Positions 11,104 through 23,165 of a stretch of 64,000 bases of DNA are shown one piece after another. Within the stretch, counting starts at the first letter, position 1; the number at the start of each line of letters is the position of its first letter. The translations under genes were made by a program, and so were the position numbers. The stretch comes from Eleginops maclovinus (Eukaryota > Chordata > Actinopteri > Perciformes > Eleginopidae), in contig NC_086366.1 of assembly GCF_036324505.1 (NCBI RefSeq), positions 9,909,427 through 9,973,426 on the forward strand. Reading direction: 5' to 3'. The notes beneath the pieces were generated by a model that was given only the letters and a program-made list of their open reading frames with translations, did no database searches and was not told where the DNA came from.

Positions 11104-14100
11104 ATGCAGAACAACCACACCAAGGAGCATCTCTATAAGATTCTCGTTATAGGGGACCTCGGGGTCGGAAAGACCAGCATCATCAAGCGGTATGTCCATC
11201 AAAACTTCAGCCCCAACTACCGAGCCACCATCGGGGTGGACTTCGCACTCAAAGTCCTCAACTGGGACCAGGAGACGGTGCGCCTGCAGCTGTGGGACAT
11301 TGCAGGTACAGTACCGCTTTAAGGCACGCCTCACACGAAAAAGCAGAGTTACAGAAAGGGTAAACGCAGAGAAAGTTTACGCAACTTTTAAAAAAGCAAT
11401 AGGGAAATGTGCCAATTTAATAATATGCATTTCGAAAAGAGATATTGAAATCTGTAGAGATTTGTTTACACATATTCGCTTTTTTAAAAAAAATGTTAAG
11501 CTGTGATAGACATTGGTTTACAGTTAAAAAGCGAGTACCTTCTCAATTATACACATTCTTTAAATAAAAAAGGATTAAGCCTCTTATATCTTAAGAAGAA
11601 ATTACGTTTACAATCATGCTCTTTTTCTTTTTTGATCGTCACATGCATACATTTGCTTCAAAATCCCACAGTGTAGTATTTATAGGCATCAAATGTTCCA
11701 TTCATGTAATTTAAGCTTCAAGAAAAATAACCAAATAACACATAACATTTCGATGATAGGTCGTCTGCTGAAATGAAAAAAGAAAACCTTTGTAGTTTAG
11801 GAAAGGCAACAAGTGGTTTAAGTCACGTAAGAGAACTGAGAGGAAATGTCATGTGGTGTACTGACATTCAAATAATTGTGTATTTTAGATAAACATCTAG
11901 TTTGAGGCCTTTCTTTGATAAAAAGACATAAACTGATCATGAGACATATCGTCAGAGTTGTTATTTAACCATTTTGGCAGGGGGGTGATATTAAGGGTTA
12001 TGTAGGGTTAATATTTATCACGTCTACCAGCTGACCTCTGACATTACACATTTCAAATCAGTTGGCAACGCATTTCTGTAATTACACAATTGTCTTCAGT
12101 GCCAAGCTCGCATATTGACCATGATAATTATGACTAACATTTGGTCAATATTAAATCAAAAGCATTCGTGTGAACTTTAATAAAGGACACATTTTTAATT
12201 CTGTGGGATAATGTGGTGGTGGCTTTTTATTTAAATAGGATTAAATAGGAGTGAGATTGAATTTATTTAGTTAATGAATTTATATGCGTTTCAGAAAACA
12301 CAAGTGGCCACTGCATGACATTTCCCCCAATAGGATGCTATGTGTTCTGTAATTCTCTACTATGTTGGAGGCATCCAGATATGACTGCAAACAACTGGAG
12401 TGCGGATAATTAATTTTGATGAAAAATAGAGAATATCTTTAGTGAAAAGGACAAATTCTAACTCATTTAAGTTTTCATTGCCTAGGGTGAACATACATTT
12501 AGGGCTTTTGAGTGGGATGCTGCTGGGTTACATGACAAATCCGAAGGCTACAGCAGTCTCATCTCACATGAGTGTCGGCTGAGGTATAGAAGAATCGTCT
12601 GACCTGCTGCTCTCGCCCCTCCTGTGTGCCCTCTCCCTCTGTAAGCGCAAGCAGTCATGTGTCTCAAACTCATGTGAGGCAGATTTGAGGCCCGAGCTCT
12701 TGTATACAGAAAGCCTTTATTGTGAACTAAGGATTAGTGTCTCCCTCAGCGAAAACGGCAATAGGTCTGTACTGTATGAGTTCCATACACTCCTCCTCAA
12801 GGTATGGAAGCCTTCAGGTTGGACAGCCATTATTTCTACATAGTCTGTTGATTAAGATTATCAAGTGGGGTTTGTAGTTAGTTTGGATCTTAGAATATAT
12901 ATATTTAAAGATTGTGTCACAAATAAACACACTGGTTACACCAGATGGATTAAATGTCTTAAGATAAATATGTTTGCATTCGGCATTAGACTGTCCAGCA
13001 CCGCTGTGTTTGTTTGGGGTTTATGATAGTCTGAAGGTTTCTGATGCCACAGACGTAATAAATCACCTGCTGTTTCTTAGCATTTCCCAAGACAAATAAT
13101 AACTTCAGGTGGTCTATTTTTGACTGCCATTTTTCTACATCAAGGTCTGCCCGGGTGACGTTGATATGTGCAGGGGCATAGAGCATGATGATGTGACTCT
13201 GGATGGTTTAGGGCTTTATACTGTTCAGCCTTTTGAAATCACATAGATAAAGTAAACACGTTGAGCAGTGGATGTTGCCAGGATTGACAAAAGATCCATC
13301 AAATGTTATCTTCTCTACTTCATCTCCACATGTAATATCTATTTATGAAGCCTGTGCCTCTCCCTACCTTAAGTAACTTTAAAATACCAGAATATAACAT
13401 TTCTCAATACCCTTTTTACTGAATATGTTTACATAGTTTTGGTAATTCAACATTAGAGATATCTTTATTTATGTTTTTTTTAACCAGTTTGAGGTTGAAA
13501 ATAATACTGTTTCATCTAGTCATTCTTATTTACATTTAAAGAGAAACAGTTTGAAACAATTGTCTAGAAACACTAGTGAGTTTTATTTAGCTAACAGCAA
13601 AAGACACAAACATAATTCTTTACCTTGTATACAGCCATACTAAACTATGATACTTCTCATTATTATACAAGAATCTGTCCTTCTGATATGTCCCTAATGG
13701 CTACACACAACCTCCCGGCTGTTGTGCAGCTGACCCTGTGAACTGGTCCATCTGTGCAGGTGTCAGGTGAATAGCAAACGTTCCTATGGGTAAAGTAGCT
13801 TGTAAATGAATATCAACTCCTGTCCTCTTTGCCATGATGAGACCTGCTTTGAGAAGGATCAGTTAGGGTTTGTGGTTCAGTCCTCAGTGTACAAATGTCT
13901 TGCCCACAAGCTGAACTGTAAGGCTGGTACTGATGGAGCTCAAGCAGACGTTATGGATGGGAAAAGTCACTGCGGATACAGCATTCCTACAGAGCTTATC
14001 GAATTAATTTTACCCTCAGGAATTTGTACAGTTCACAGTCAGGAGAACACGGAGACGCTCACACCAAAGACTCCTCTCTCCTCCTACCAGTCCTGCCTCT

Positions 14101-15786
14101 ATCCGTGTCTGCATCTTATCTCCCTCTTTATGCAGTCCTTTTAACAGTATAAGCATGCTGTTATGTGTGGTATCCATGTTTGAGAGAGTGGGTGAGGTAT
14201 GTCGGGAATGCTTGCATGGTAGCACATGAGACAGGAGTGTGATAAAATGAGTAAATCGGATGATTCATGGCTCTGTGTATGTATGCTGCTGAGGTGTCAC
14301 AGCAGCTTTTTGGGTGCCAGCATGAGGCTCCCAAGAAAGTGTGTGAAAGACTTTCTCCATGTGCAAGACAGTATCACATTTTAAAACCTTTACCCTGATA
14401 ATGTTATACTTTTCTCTATGTATACATCTTTGCCCTTGCCTGTGTGTGTTTTCTAGGTCAAGAGAGGTTCGGCAACATGACCCGTGTGTACTATCGCGAG
14501 GCCATGGGCGCCTTTATAGTGTTTGACGTCACAAGGCCTGCCTCCTTTGAGGCCATCACCAAATGGAAGGAGGACTTGGATTCCAAACTGTCCCTAGCTA
14601 ATGGGAAACATGTGGCCACTGTGCTATTGGCTAACAAATGTGACCAGGGTCGGGATGTTCTGACCAATAATGGAATAAAGATGGAGCAGTTCTGCCAGGA
14701 GAACGGCTTTGTGGGATGGTACGAGACGTCCGCTAAGGTGAGAACACATTTAGAAATACAAAGCAGGGACATAACTAGCAGGATGGAGCTGTGGATACAA
14801 AGAATAGCCTTCAAAAGTGTGTCGTCTGCTCAAATGTCCTTGAGAAGCATCTGACTCCCTGATGGTTTGACTGTATCAGACCCAGCGCCTGTTTACTCTG
14901 TGGAGATTCTACCACAGAAGCGCATTCAGGGTGTGAAGAAATCCATAAAAGGTAGTTTAACAGTCTCTCAGTCTACTCGATACTTGTTGCAGTCAATGAG
15001 CAGAGCCGTGTTCGCAGCGGATATACCCCCTGTGTTAGTTCAGCTCAGCTGCACTTGCATCAGTTTCTCTATCATCCAGACACAATGTCCAATAGTGTTA
15101 AGGGAATATTTCAGCCCACTGATTTCCACCGGCTGACGCGGGTTGAAAAATGCTTATTCACCTTCTTTAGAGCCTTGCCCAGAGTTACAGAAGATTGATA
15201 ACACTCTTGTTTGTTTGGGCAGGACCCAGGAGGTGTTAAGCTTAGCTTAGTTTAGCACAAAGACTGAAAATAGCCACCCCTGCATTATTCAAAGGTAAAC
15301 AAACACCACTTGATTAATTGATTGCATCTTCAATTGGTACATTATGTACCAAATACATTTTATAACAATGGTTTCTATCGAATTAATTTAGCCAGTCTGT
15401 GTCTAAAACACATGTGACCTGTACTGTCTGAATTTGAAACAAAGTATTTCCATGATAAAACAATAAACTAAGAAATGATTAAATAGGAAAAACCAATATG
15501 AAACTTTGAAACTTCATAAAGGACAGTCAAATGTAAGACTCATTGAAGCAGACAGTTATCACGATCAACCCACCTACACACTTACTCACTGAGACTAAAA
15601 CTAGAAATGATAGCGGCTAATTTGGAGCTGGAATCTCACAGCTGGATGGTGAGGGAGGACAGGAAATAGACAGAGACGTGCACCCACACACACCCACACC
15701 CACACCCACACCCACACCCACACCCACACCCACCCACCCACAACCACAACCACAACCACACCCACCCACCCACCCACCCACCCACA

Positions 15787-15885
<99 letters not shown>

Positions 15886-18089
15886 ATACCGTTCAACTAC
15901 AACATCCAGTTAAATTTGAGGATTGAAGCCGTCATTTTCTTGGTTTTAAGGCACGAATGGTATAAATGGTTGCACAGTGTGAGTTAGTATGTCACAACTT
16001 CTATTGGTTGCACCCACTATTCTGGGTAACACTGTAGAGTCTGAAGCTCATAAAGCTCTTCAAAAGTGATGTTCATCTGGATGCTTTAAAGGTCATTGGT
16101 TTGCTCTTCAGCTGAATGTATCAGGGGGCTATCTGACCCACTCTGAGCCAACTGCAGAATAACCTTCCAAGATCATTATTTCAAACGCTTATCTTAAACA
16201 ACACTGCACATGTTCTGCATGCACAGGGAAAGATGTGAAGTTGTGAGAAAGGAGAGAAGGTGTTTTGTGGTGTTTTATCTCGATTTGAAATATTATTTTG
16301 TTCCAGTTCTAACACTAAGTACGATAGATCACGACGTGGCACACAGAGGAGTTGTGTGTGTGAGAGAAGTACAGGAGGCTGCAGACAGCAGCATGTAACA
16401 TCCTACTGAGAAAACTGTTAGATCTTATGAATATTCAGTTATAGTGCTGCTATTGCATCACATATTGAGAAAGTCTGTGCATAAGTTTGTATCTCGTTTA
16501 CACTCACTTCTAGTCCACTCCTCCTGTGAACCTCACAAACAATGTGTAGAATGGTACCTAATTTAGACCATAAAAAGGTAGAATAATATGAGCAGCACTT
16601 CAGGATTTATTTTGGTAGATACTTTTGTTGTTGTTAAGACTGTTTGTTTAAAACATTTGATCAACTATACTTGTTGACTCAGCTTTCATTCTCTCCTGTT
16701 AACAATAAATCAAAGCTTTTCACTAAAAAAAATGTTTCAATAGAGTTTGATTTCTGTGTGATGCAAGATTGACTTATTACATTTAATATGGCTTTTTAAT
16801 ACCTCCATAATAGAGTACCAGGGTACATTGAGGATTTTAGTATTTGTCAGGGTTTGGGGAAACAGGACCCAAGTCCAGTAAAATGAACTGGAGGCAGGTA
16901 TTGGTCCAAACAAACAGCGAGCTTTATTTAAATAAAAGCTGTACTTTCAACGGAAAATAACCACACCAACACTAACCAGGGGATACAGGGACACTGGGAA
17001 CAGGAGCAGACAGACGGACAGGCAGGAACAGGCAGGTAACATGTACAGGATCAGGCAGGAAACGACGACGACCGAACACCAGACAAAAGGGAAACAGGGA
17101 CTAAATACAAATGGGTAATCACAAGACGAGAGACAGCTGGAAGGGAGAGGAGAAACACAGGGGCAACAGATGAACACAATGACACAATCAGACATAAGGA
17201 AAACCCAAAGACAGGGAGTGAAACTTAACCTGACACAAGAGGGGAAAACCTTTCAAAATAAAACACACAATACAAAGACATGACAGACACGAAACCAGGA
17301 TCATGTCAGTATTTGTATTTGACTGTAGCATTTGTGCCACTGTGAGAGTGTCATCAGCTTGTACAAAAAAAACCAGACACATATTGCATGTTCTGCGAGT
17401 GCATATAAGGCGTTAATATTGTATGTTGAACTATTTCAAAAACATTTAGCTACTGTTGGTTATGTTCGCCATTTCTATTCATTCCAGTGCTATTTTTCAT
17501 ATTATCAATTTTACACGTCACGCTAAACTTGTTCAATCACTCATCTTCCTGTTTGAGATATTATTGTCATTTTCCTTGCCTTAACTGCAGAGAACACTAT
17601 CAGCTTCTGTGAGGAAATGTATTAATACTCCCTTTTCAGTTTGTGTTCACGTCATGGCTGCTGGCCAGGTGCCTCATCCATCAAATCAGTTTAGTCATGG
17701 CCCATTTCATTTACTCACCTGCTCTCGAGGATTTTTGTTTAATGCTGAACATATTTTATTTTTATAGTTTAAGCTCATAAAATGTTTGCATTTATCACTA
17801 TTCTTCCCCACTTGTTCATACTTTTATTTACCTTTCAATTTTTTCCTTCTTCCTTTCCGTCTTTTTTCAGGAAAACATCAACATCGATGAAGCTGCTAAC
17901 TGCCTGGTGAAACACATCATTGCCAGTGAGAATGACATGCTCCAAGCTGAAGTCCCCGACACCATCACCCCGCAGCTGGAGAATGACAAAGGCGGGACAT
18001 GCTCTCTTGCTTCAGATCCCAGTGACAGCCCCGACAATTCGATGACCTTTTGTATCTCATTTCACAAAAAAAGTAGAGTTTTTCTGTAA
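11104..18089 (+). CDS. rab38: Ras-related protein Rab-38, 3 coding exons, atypical C-terminus
   Basis: Small GTPase of the Rab32/38 subfamily that, with BLOC factors and VARP, sorts tyrosinase and TYRP1 to melanosomes and acts on other lysosome-related organelles. Exons: 11104-11305, 14457-14737, 17871-18089, all with GT-AG introns, giving 233 aa as read. Motifs: P-loop GDLGVGKTS (17-25), switch I Thr42, WDIAGQE (64-70, with Gln69 matching the human residue whose Leu mutant is constitutively active), NKCD (127-130), ETSAK (157-161). The subfamily-typical WDIAGQERFGNMTRVYYREA is present. The human protein has 211 aa and ends in a prenylated CSGCAKS. In this frame only Cys205 is found (TCSLASDP) and translation continues for 28 more residues without a lipidation motif. 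In the alternative frame, Cys-Phe-Arg-Ser falls exactly at 208-211 (see finding). The gene is certain; the C-terminus is doubtful. Confidence 0.95.
11306..14456 (+). other. rab38 intron 1 with M-box cluster
   Basis: Intron with donor GTACAG and acceptor TTTTCTAG. It is AT-rich and has no coding exon. Its notable content is three MITF-type TCATGTG/TCACATGA motifs at 12564-12571, 12654-12661 and 12670-12677, and a further TCATGTG at 11849-11855. A SOX-type ATTGTG lies about 40 bp beyond the cluster (within 12717-12724). Confidence 0.5.
15170..15330 (+). repeat. Degenerate interspersed repeat common in percomorph fish (rab38 intron 2)
   Basis: The signature order AGAGTTACAGAAGATTGATA, then CACTCT, then TTAAGCTTAGCTTAG, then CACAAAGACTG, then CAAAGGTAA matches, with gaps and substitutions, a repeat that is very abundant in spiny-rayed fishes (recognised from memory). 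The copy looks old. Its 5' part may extend further upstream and its 3' end fades into unique sequence. Confidence 0.6.
15681..15882 (+). repeat. Compound microsatellite (CCCACA)n-(CCCA)n-(CAACCA)n-(CA)n
   Basis: In rab38 intron 2, about 100 bp of variant CCCACA, CCCA and ACAACC units is followed by an uninterrupted (CA)n of about 90 bp. On the complementary strand the first part is a run of GGG triplets separated by 1-3 bases, a pattern able to form G-quadruplexes. The (CA)n part is Z-DNA-prone. Confidence 0.9.
16847..17307. mobile_element. Candidate non-autonomous DNA transposon (about 461 bp)
   Basis: A segment of distinct composition (many ACAGG, GGAAACAGGGAC and GACAGACAC words) is bounded by the same 8-9 bases, AGTATTTG(T), at 16839-16846 and 17308-17315. 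That length suits a hAT-type target-site duplication. The left end reads TCAGGGTTTGGGG and the right end GGATCATGTC; the terminal inverted repeats are weak. Similar sequences, recalled from other fish genomes, occur as high-copy repeats. It has no coding capacity and lies in rab38 intron 2. Confidence 0.55.
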
Positions 18090-19053
18090 GCAGGAAACCT
18101 ACTTTTTTTTAAGCATGTATGGGTGCCAACCTCATTCCTGTATGCTAGTGTGAGTGTGTGTCAGGGAGAGAGACAGGCAGCTGGCTCAAGAAATGGAGAC
18201 AGAAAGAGAGATGGATGCAGCTGTATGCGCTTGTCAAAGACAAGGTCACCCTCTGGGCGACTTCAAGCCTTGACACTGGCACTTGGGTTACCATGGAGAC
18301 ACAGTTAATGAACCCATGCACAGAGAGATCACAGCAAATCACTGAGTATCAGCAAATGTATCTGTACTGAGGTCTGCGAAGTTTATCTCTTTTTACTATT
18401 TTTTCTGCTTCCTTCACATCCCTCCCTCATAGCATCTTAGTTTTTCAGATTCATTTGGCAATAATAAGCAGCATTTTCCTCCTGGTATCCAAAGTAACTC
18501 AGTTTGAATCCTGATAACATTACAATTTCATCCCTAGCCAAGGTTTTATTACATCTGGTTCTGTTTTATTTTTGTTTCATTTTATGACACTGTCTTTTCC
18601 TGTCTTCCTTCATGCACGTTTGCTGGCTTTAATGTATAACAGATTATTTTGGTGAAATGAAAGTGCCTTTTTCCAATACAAACCCTTTTATTTAATGTCC
18701 TGAATAGATATACTCACTACATATTTTATTTATAAGTGCACTAAAAGTACCTTGATTTTCATCACTGAGGTAGAACTGGACTCATGTCTATTGCAAAATA
18801 TCAAAAATGAATACGAAGTACAGTGTGTGTGTGTGAAAAAATGACATGTTAAAGCAAAGATTAAGTATGTTATTTCCCTATTAATTCAATTGTTTTATAT
18901 TAAATTTATAATATTTGTAATTATGGGATTCATGCATATATGTATGCAAACATGTACATATCATACACAGTATATCCAGTTTCAACATGTTCATATGAAA
19001 AAACAATAGCTTTACGGACCAATCTCTGGATGTGATGTTACAATGTGCACACA

Positions 19054-19193
19054 CAGGTGTTTTCAATCACTGAGGCTGATTGGAGCAACACCGGTTCAGG
19101 TGTTAATAGTCCCGCCCCTAACAGGTGCAACTAATTAAGAGGCGCATGAGAGAGCTCTCCATCTAGATCAGTTTGCCCTCACAGAAACACCTG
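19054..19193 (+). promoter_or_regulatory. E-box (CAGGTG) cluster with GC box
   Basis: Four CAGGTG/CACCTG E-boxes occur in 140 bp (19054-19059, 19097-19102, 19122-19127, 19188-19193). A GC box (CCCGCCCC, 19111-19118) and a TAATTAA lie between them. The outer boxes form an imperfect inverted repeat (CAGGTGTTTTC / GAAACACCTG). A strong splice-donor sequence, GGTAAGTG, follows at once. Function is unknown. Confidence 0.3.
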
Positions 19194-21840
19194 GGTAAGT
19201 GGGAAAAAGTTAAGCATCATTGTTACCCTTTTCAAAAATAAAAAATACTCTTTTAAAATACTCTCTGGTTGTGTTAAGGATTGATGTTCTGTTTATCTTT
19301 TAACATGAATTAATTATTTTTGTATCTACAAATCAGAGTAGATTCAGATATTTTCTTACAAGTCAAACAGTATAATTAAGATGATACTCCAGTGGAGCAA
19401 ATCTGAATCTTAAAGGGCTCTCTGATGCAATGAATATCAAATTAAGGCTTCTATTGATCTCTGGGTTGTGATTGCATCATGCTTGATTGAAATTCCCCTG
19501 TTGTTTTCATGGCAAATTAACTTAGACAGGTTCCAACTATTTTTAAGAAGAGAGATACAAGGGCAATATGATATTTTTTAATCTGAATACAAACCACATG
19601 TCTAATATTAAAATGGAAAAGTTTAATTGCGGATTTACAATCAACAGGTCATTTCCCTTGACATATTTTAACGAATGCACCATTCTCCAAATCCTTCACC
19701 AATACAATCAGTTAGCTCACAACCTGATTTGTGATTAAAGCTACATAATTTCTCTGGCTTACATGATAAATAAACTGTTATATATTTAGAATCTGCGTAT
19801 TAAATAGCAGTCTGCAACATTATTATAAATCCACCGATGTAATCAGAGCATAACCAATTCAAATTGATGCATGTTTTACTTCAGGCACTGAACCACAGAA
19901 TGCTTGTGGACTAACATGTATTCATTCCTAATAGAAGGGGATTATGTTTTTCTCATAGTATTTGTAACCTGTCCCTCCAGCCAATATACTCAAAATCTGA
20001 ATTCACTGAGAAATAGTTCAAATTCCAGTACAAGCGTTCTTGTTTGTTGACTTATCTTCCCGAATGACCTGGCTCTCACCTGCCATGTTACTGAAGCTGA
20101 CCTACAATACACCGTCTTTACCTTCAGGACCTGTAAGGTATCTGAAAACACCTGTATCTTGAATTTCTTGAGATTTGCAACCATTTCTTTGAGATCAAAA
20201 ATAGCTTCCAGTAGGTATTTTTCTGCATGGCAAAACCTAGGCTTGACTACACTGTCACACTATAGTTTTTCCACACTGGCAAAAACAAAGAGAAAAACCC
20301 AAGAAAAAGGTCATGTAACTTAGTTTACATTTTTATGTATGCTTTAACAATCCACCAGATCCAGATTTAGGTGTTGCTTGATTTTAACATATACCGTACC
20401 TAATATCCTGTAAACCAACCTTTTGCAGCCTTTTCCTCCCCCAGACCCTTCCTTTCTGCCTGCTTCAGACTGACTGTGTCTCATTATGGCTCCCTGAAGA
20501 TAACATTTTGTGCCACGTTTAACACTGTAGTGTCTTTTCATCCAGGCGAGACGCAGACACAATCTATTGTTTATCAGAGGCTCTGTCGGATATCGGTTCA
20601 GGGGTGAGGGCATGGGCTCGAGAAAGACAATGCCGCTCTCTAATTTGTAATAATTAGATTTGATTTTCAGCATTGATGTAGCAATTTGTGAGAGAAAACA
20701 CAGGGCAGAGGGAGCAGCGAGAGAAGTTATGAGGGAATTGTCCTCTGCTGTTGTGTGCCAGAAGCCAACCCCCTTCTCTGTACACCCACACAGGCAACCT
20801 CCACACACATATACACACACACCATCACACACAGAAACACAGATGATCAGAAGATTTCACAGATTTATCTCTCGCTGTCTGCTGGTCTCTAAGGCAACAA
20901 GCTACAGAGGGAGGGATAGTTTCATTTCTCTTTACTTTCAGGCCTTGTCCTTGTAGTCTTAGATTCCTTAACATGGGAAGAAGAAAAAGAGAGAAAGAAT
21001 GAAGGAGAGAGGAACCAAAACAAGGGACTGTAATCACAAGACTTCGTGGTCACACAGGTTAAGAAGGAAATAATCTGCACGTGATTTCAGGATGACATGA
21101 GGCTTTCCCTCTCCCTTTCTCTATTGCACACACACTTAAGCACTCGCATATGGATATTTTACACACTTATGTACACATAGCTTGACCTGTCAGTGCTGTC
21201 ACAATTATAGCATAGTAAATTGTATTAAATGTTTGCAGTAGATTTCAGCTAGTGTTTGTAAGGGTGTTTCAAATGTTCCAATGAAGAAATCCTCCAGAGG
21301 TCCAAAAAGAGCCAGGCCTCCACCGTAAATTGAGCAACTTGTTCCCAAATGAAAAACTACGTTATGAAGTTAAAGGTAATAACTTTACAGCATTGACACG
21401 TAAGTATAAATGAGTGTGGCAATAAAACAGATATAGCGTAAGTTGCAGTGCTACTTTATGGTCGATAAACATTCAGAGTGGTGTTGGCAGTGGAAGCTTT
21501 GGCAGGCGTACTCTGGCTGTGAATTAAACGGCCAGTAAAAAGGAATCAATAGCAGCCAGGGGAGACTCCAGATAAATGAAAATAGCGGCTGCGCCTCCAT
21601 CTTTGATCGATAAGCGTGAGGGTTTGACTGTGTGCGTCTGCGTGTGTGACCTCACACAGCAGAAGTCTCAGTGAGTTGAGTGCTATGTGGAATATCAAAG
21701 GCCTACTCGGGATGACTCATCATTCACAACCAACTTGGCCGGAGACAGAATCTGTTTCAGTAACAGACCTTGGGTCACACACGAATATGTACTATTGATT
21801 ACACGTGAGGATTTGTTTACTCTGGCAGCATTGACGGTGT

Positions 21841-21905
21841 CAGAATCAGAAATCATTTATTAGTCCCACAGCGGGGACATTTACATTTGTTACAGCAAAA
21901 GTGGA
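21841..21905 (-). repeat. LINE-type 3' end (minus orientation)
   Basis: CAGAATCAGAAATCATTTAT followed by a CCCACAGCGGGGAC core and a TTACAGCA motif is the reverse complement of a widespread fish LINE-like tail that ends in ATTCTG units (recalled). Only the 3' end is recognisable. A related tail in the opposite orientation lies near 61010-61060. Confidence 0.55.
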
Positions 21906-21978
21906 ATAAAGTAAGTACAGATCCATGACTAACAAATGATGAACAGCAACTTCAGCATTTAGAGACATTATAAAAAAG

Positions 21979-22007
21979 GATGATGGTGATGATGGTGATG
22001 GTGATGG

Positions 22008-22084
<77 letters not shown>

Positions 22085-22085
22085 G
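21979..22085 (+). repeat. (GAT)n trinucleotide microsatellite
   Basis: About 35 near-perfect GAT units, with interspersed GGT variants at the 5' side. Open in several frames (poly-His or poly-Ser/Asp) but not coding. Confidence 0.95.
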
Positions 22086-23073
22086 TGTGATATCATACAT
22101 AATTTGATATCCGCCTTAGGACTTTTGTATAAAATAAGACTGTTTTGTTTTTTCACAAGGTCATTCAAATGTCAATGCAAATAAGAAGATATTCCCCTTA
22201 GCAAATTGTAATTTGTAAAGCATTTAGGCCCAGTGTTAAGTGTTATCGACTCATTTACATTGGTAATGCCATCATTTGAATTATCTTTGAAACAAGGACA
22301 TTTGAGATTTTACCACACAAAGCTATTATGGGGGGGAGAAAAGCACAGGTTTGTTTATCACTAAAAGTATATCCATGTGATGAAATTCCGCCTCATTGAT
22401 ATATTTACACCAGGATTTCATTCAGGTTTTTGTTTTGTTTTTTGCAACACTATACATCATATTACTGGTATCACGCAGTGTGGTCTTAGTGTCACCTGAT
22501 TTGCATAAGTGTCAGACATAACAAACATTTTAAAGTCACTGGATGAACACATTTTGAACCTTTTTAAAAGAAAACACAGCTATTAAAACTGACATCCCAC
22601 CCTACAAGCACAGTACACTTTACAAAAGGAAAGGTAGATGAATGCCAACATCTAATGGTACAAATTAAGACTGAGAAATCCCTGAAGTTTTCAGTGGATT
22701 GTTTTTGTATAATTTCCTTTCAAGTCACTCAGGAGTTTGACTTTTATTCATCTACATACTTTAAAATGGGCATCCTTTTTTAGTTCACAGTTTACAGTAA
22801 AATGCTTTAATCAAATTACATGCATTATTAAACAGGTAGTCACAAACATTCAGGTTCACAGAGTTAAAGAGGCAAGTTGAAATGGTAAAACGAAACCCAC
22901 AAATTGCAGTTTAACCGACTCATTACAGACAACTTCGTATGCATTTGGATCACTGCCTGATTTGAAAAGTTGGCATCATCCCAAAAATATATAAATGTGG
23001 TTCCACACTGCCACACAGATGATCAGAGACTGACAGAGCCTGCTCTCTATTTAAACAATCTGTGTGTATGCAG

Positions 23074-23165
23074 TGACACAGTAGCTTAGTGATTAGCTCT
23101 GTCAACTCACAGCCAGAGAAAACTCTTACACTTACTGTGCAGTTTGCATTGTCGTAGGTCCTCCA
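23074..23165 (+). repeat. Degenerate tRNA-SINE/hAT-like fish repeat
   Basis: The segment CACAGTAGCTTAGTGATTAG, then CTCTGTCAACTCACAGC, then GTGCAGTTTGCAT aligns by eye with a very common fish repeat. That repeat reads GTGGCTTAGTGGTTAGCACTG, then CGCCTCACAGC, then GTGGAGTTTGCATG. This copy is heavily diverged and truncated. Confidence 0.55.

Noticed and set aside
10832..11322. In-frame upstream extension of Rab38 (earlier start codon)
   Set aside because: The frame upstream of 11104 encodes a Ser/Pro-rich sequence unlike any Rab N-terminus, whereas MQNNHTKEHLYKILVIGD from 11104 matches the expected Rab38 start and has a fair Kozak context.
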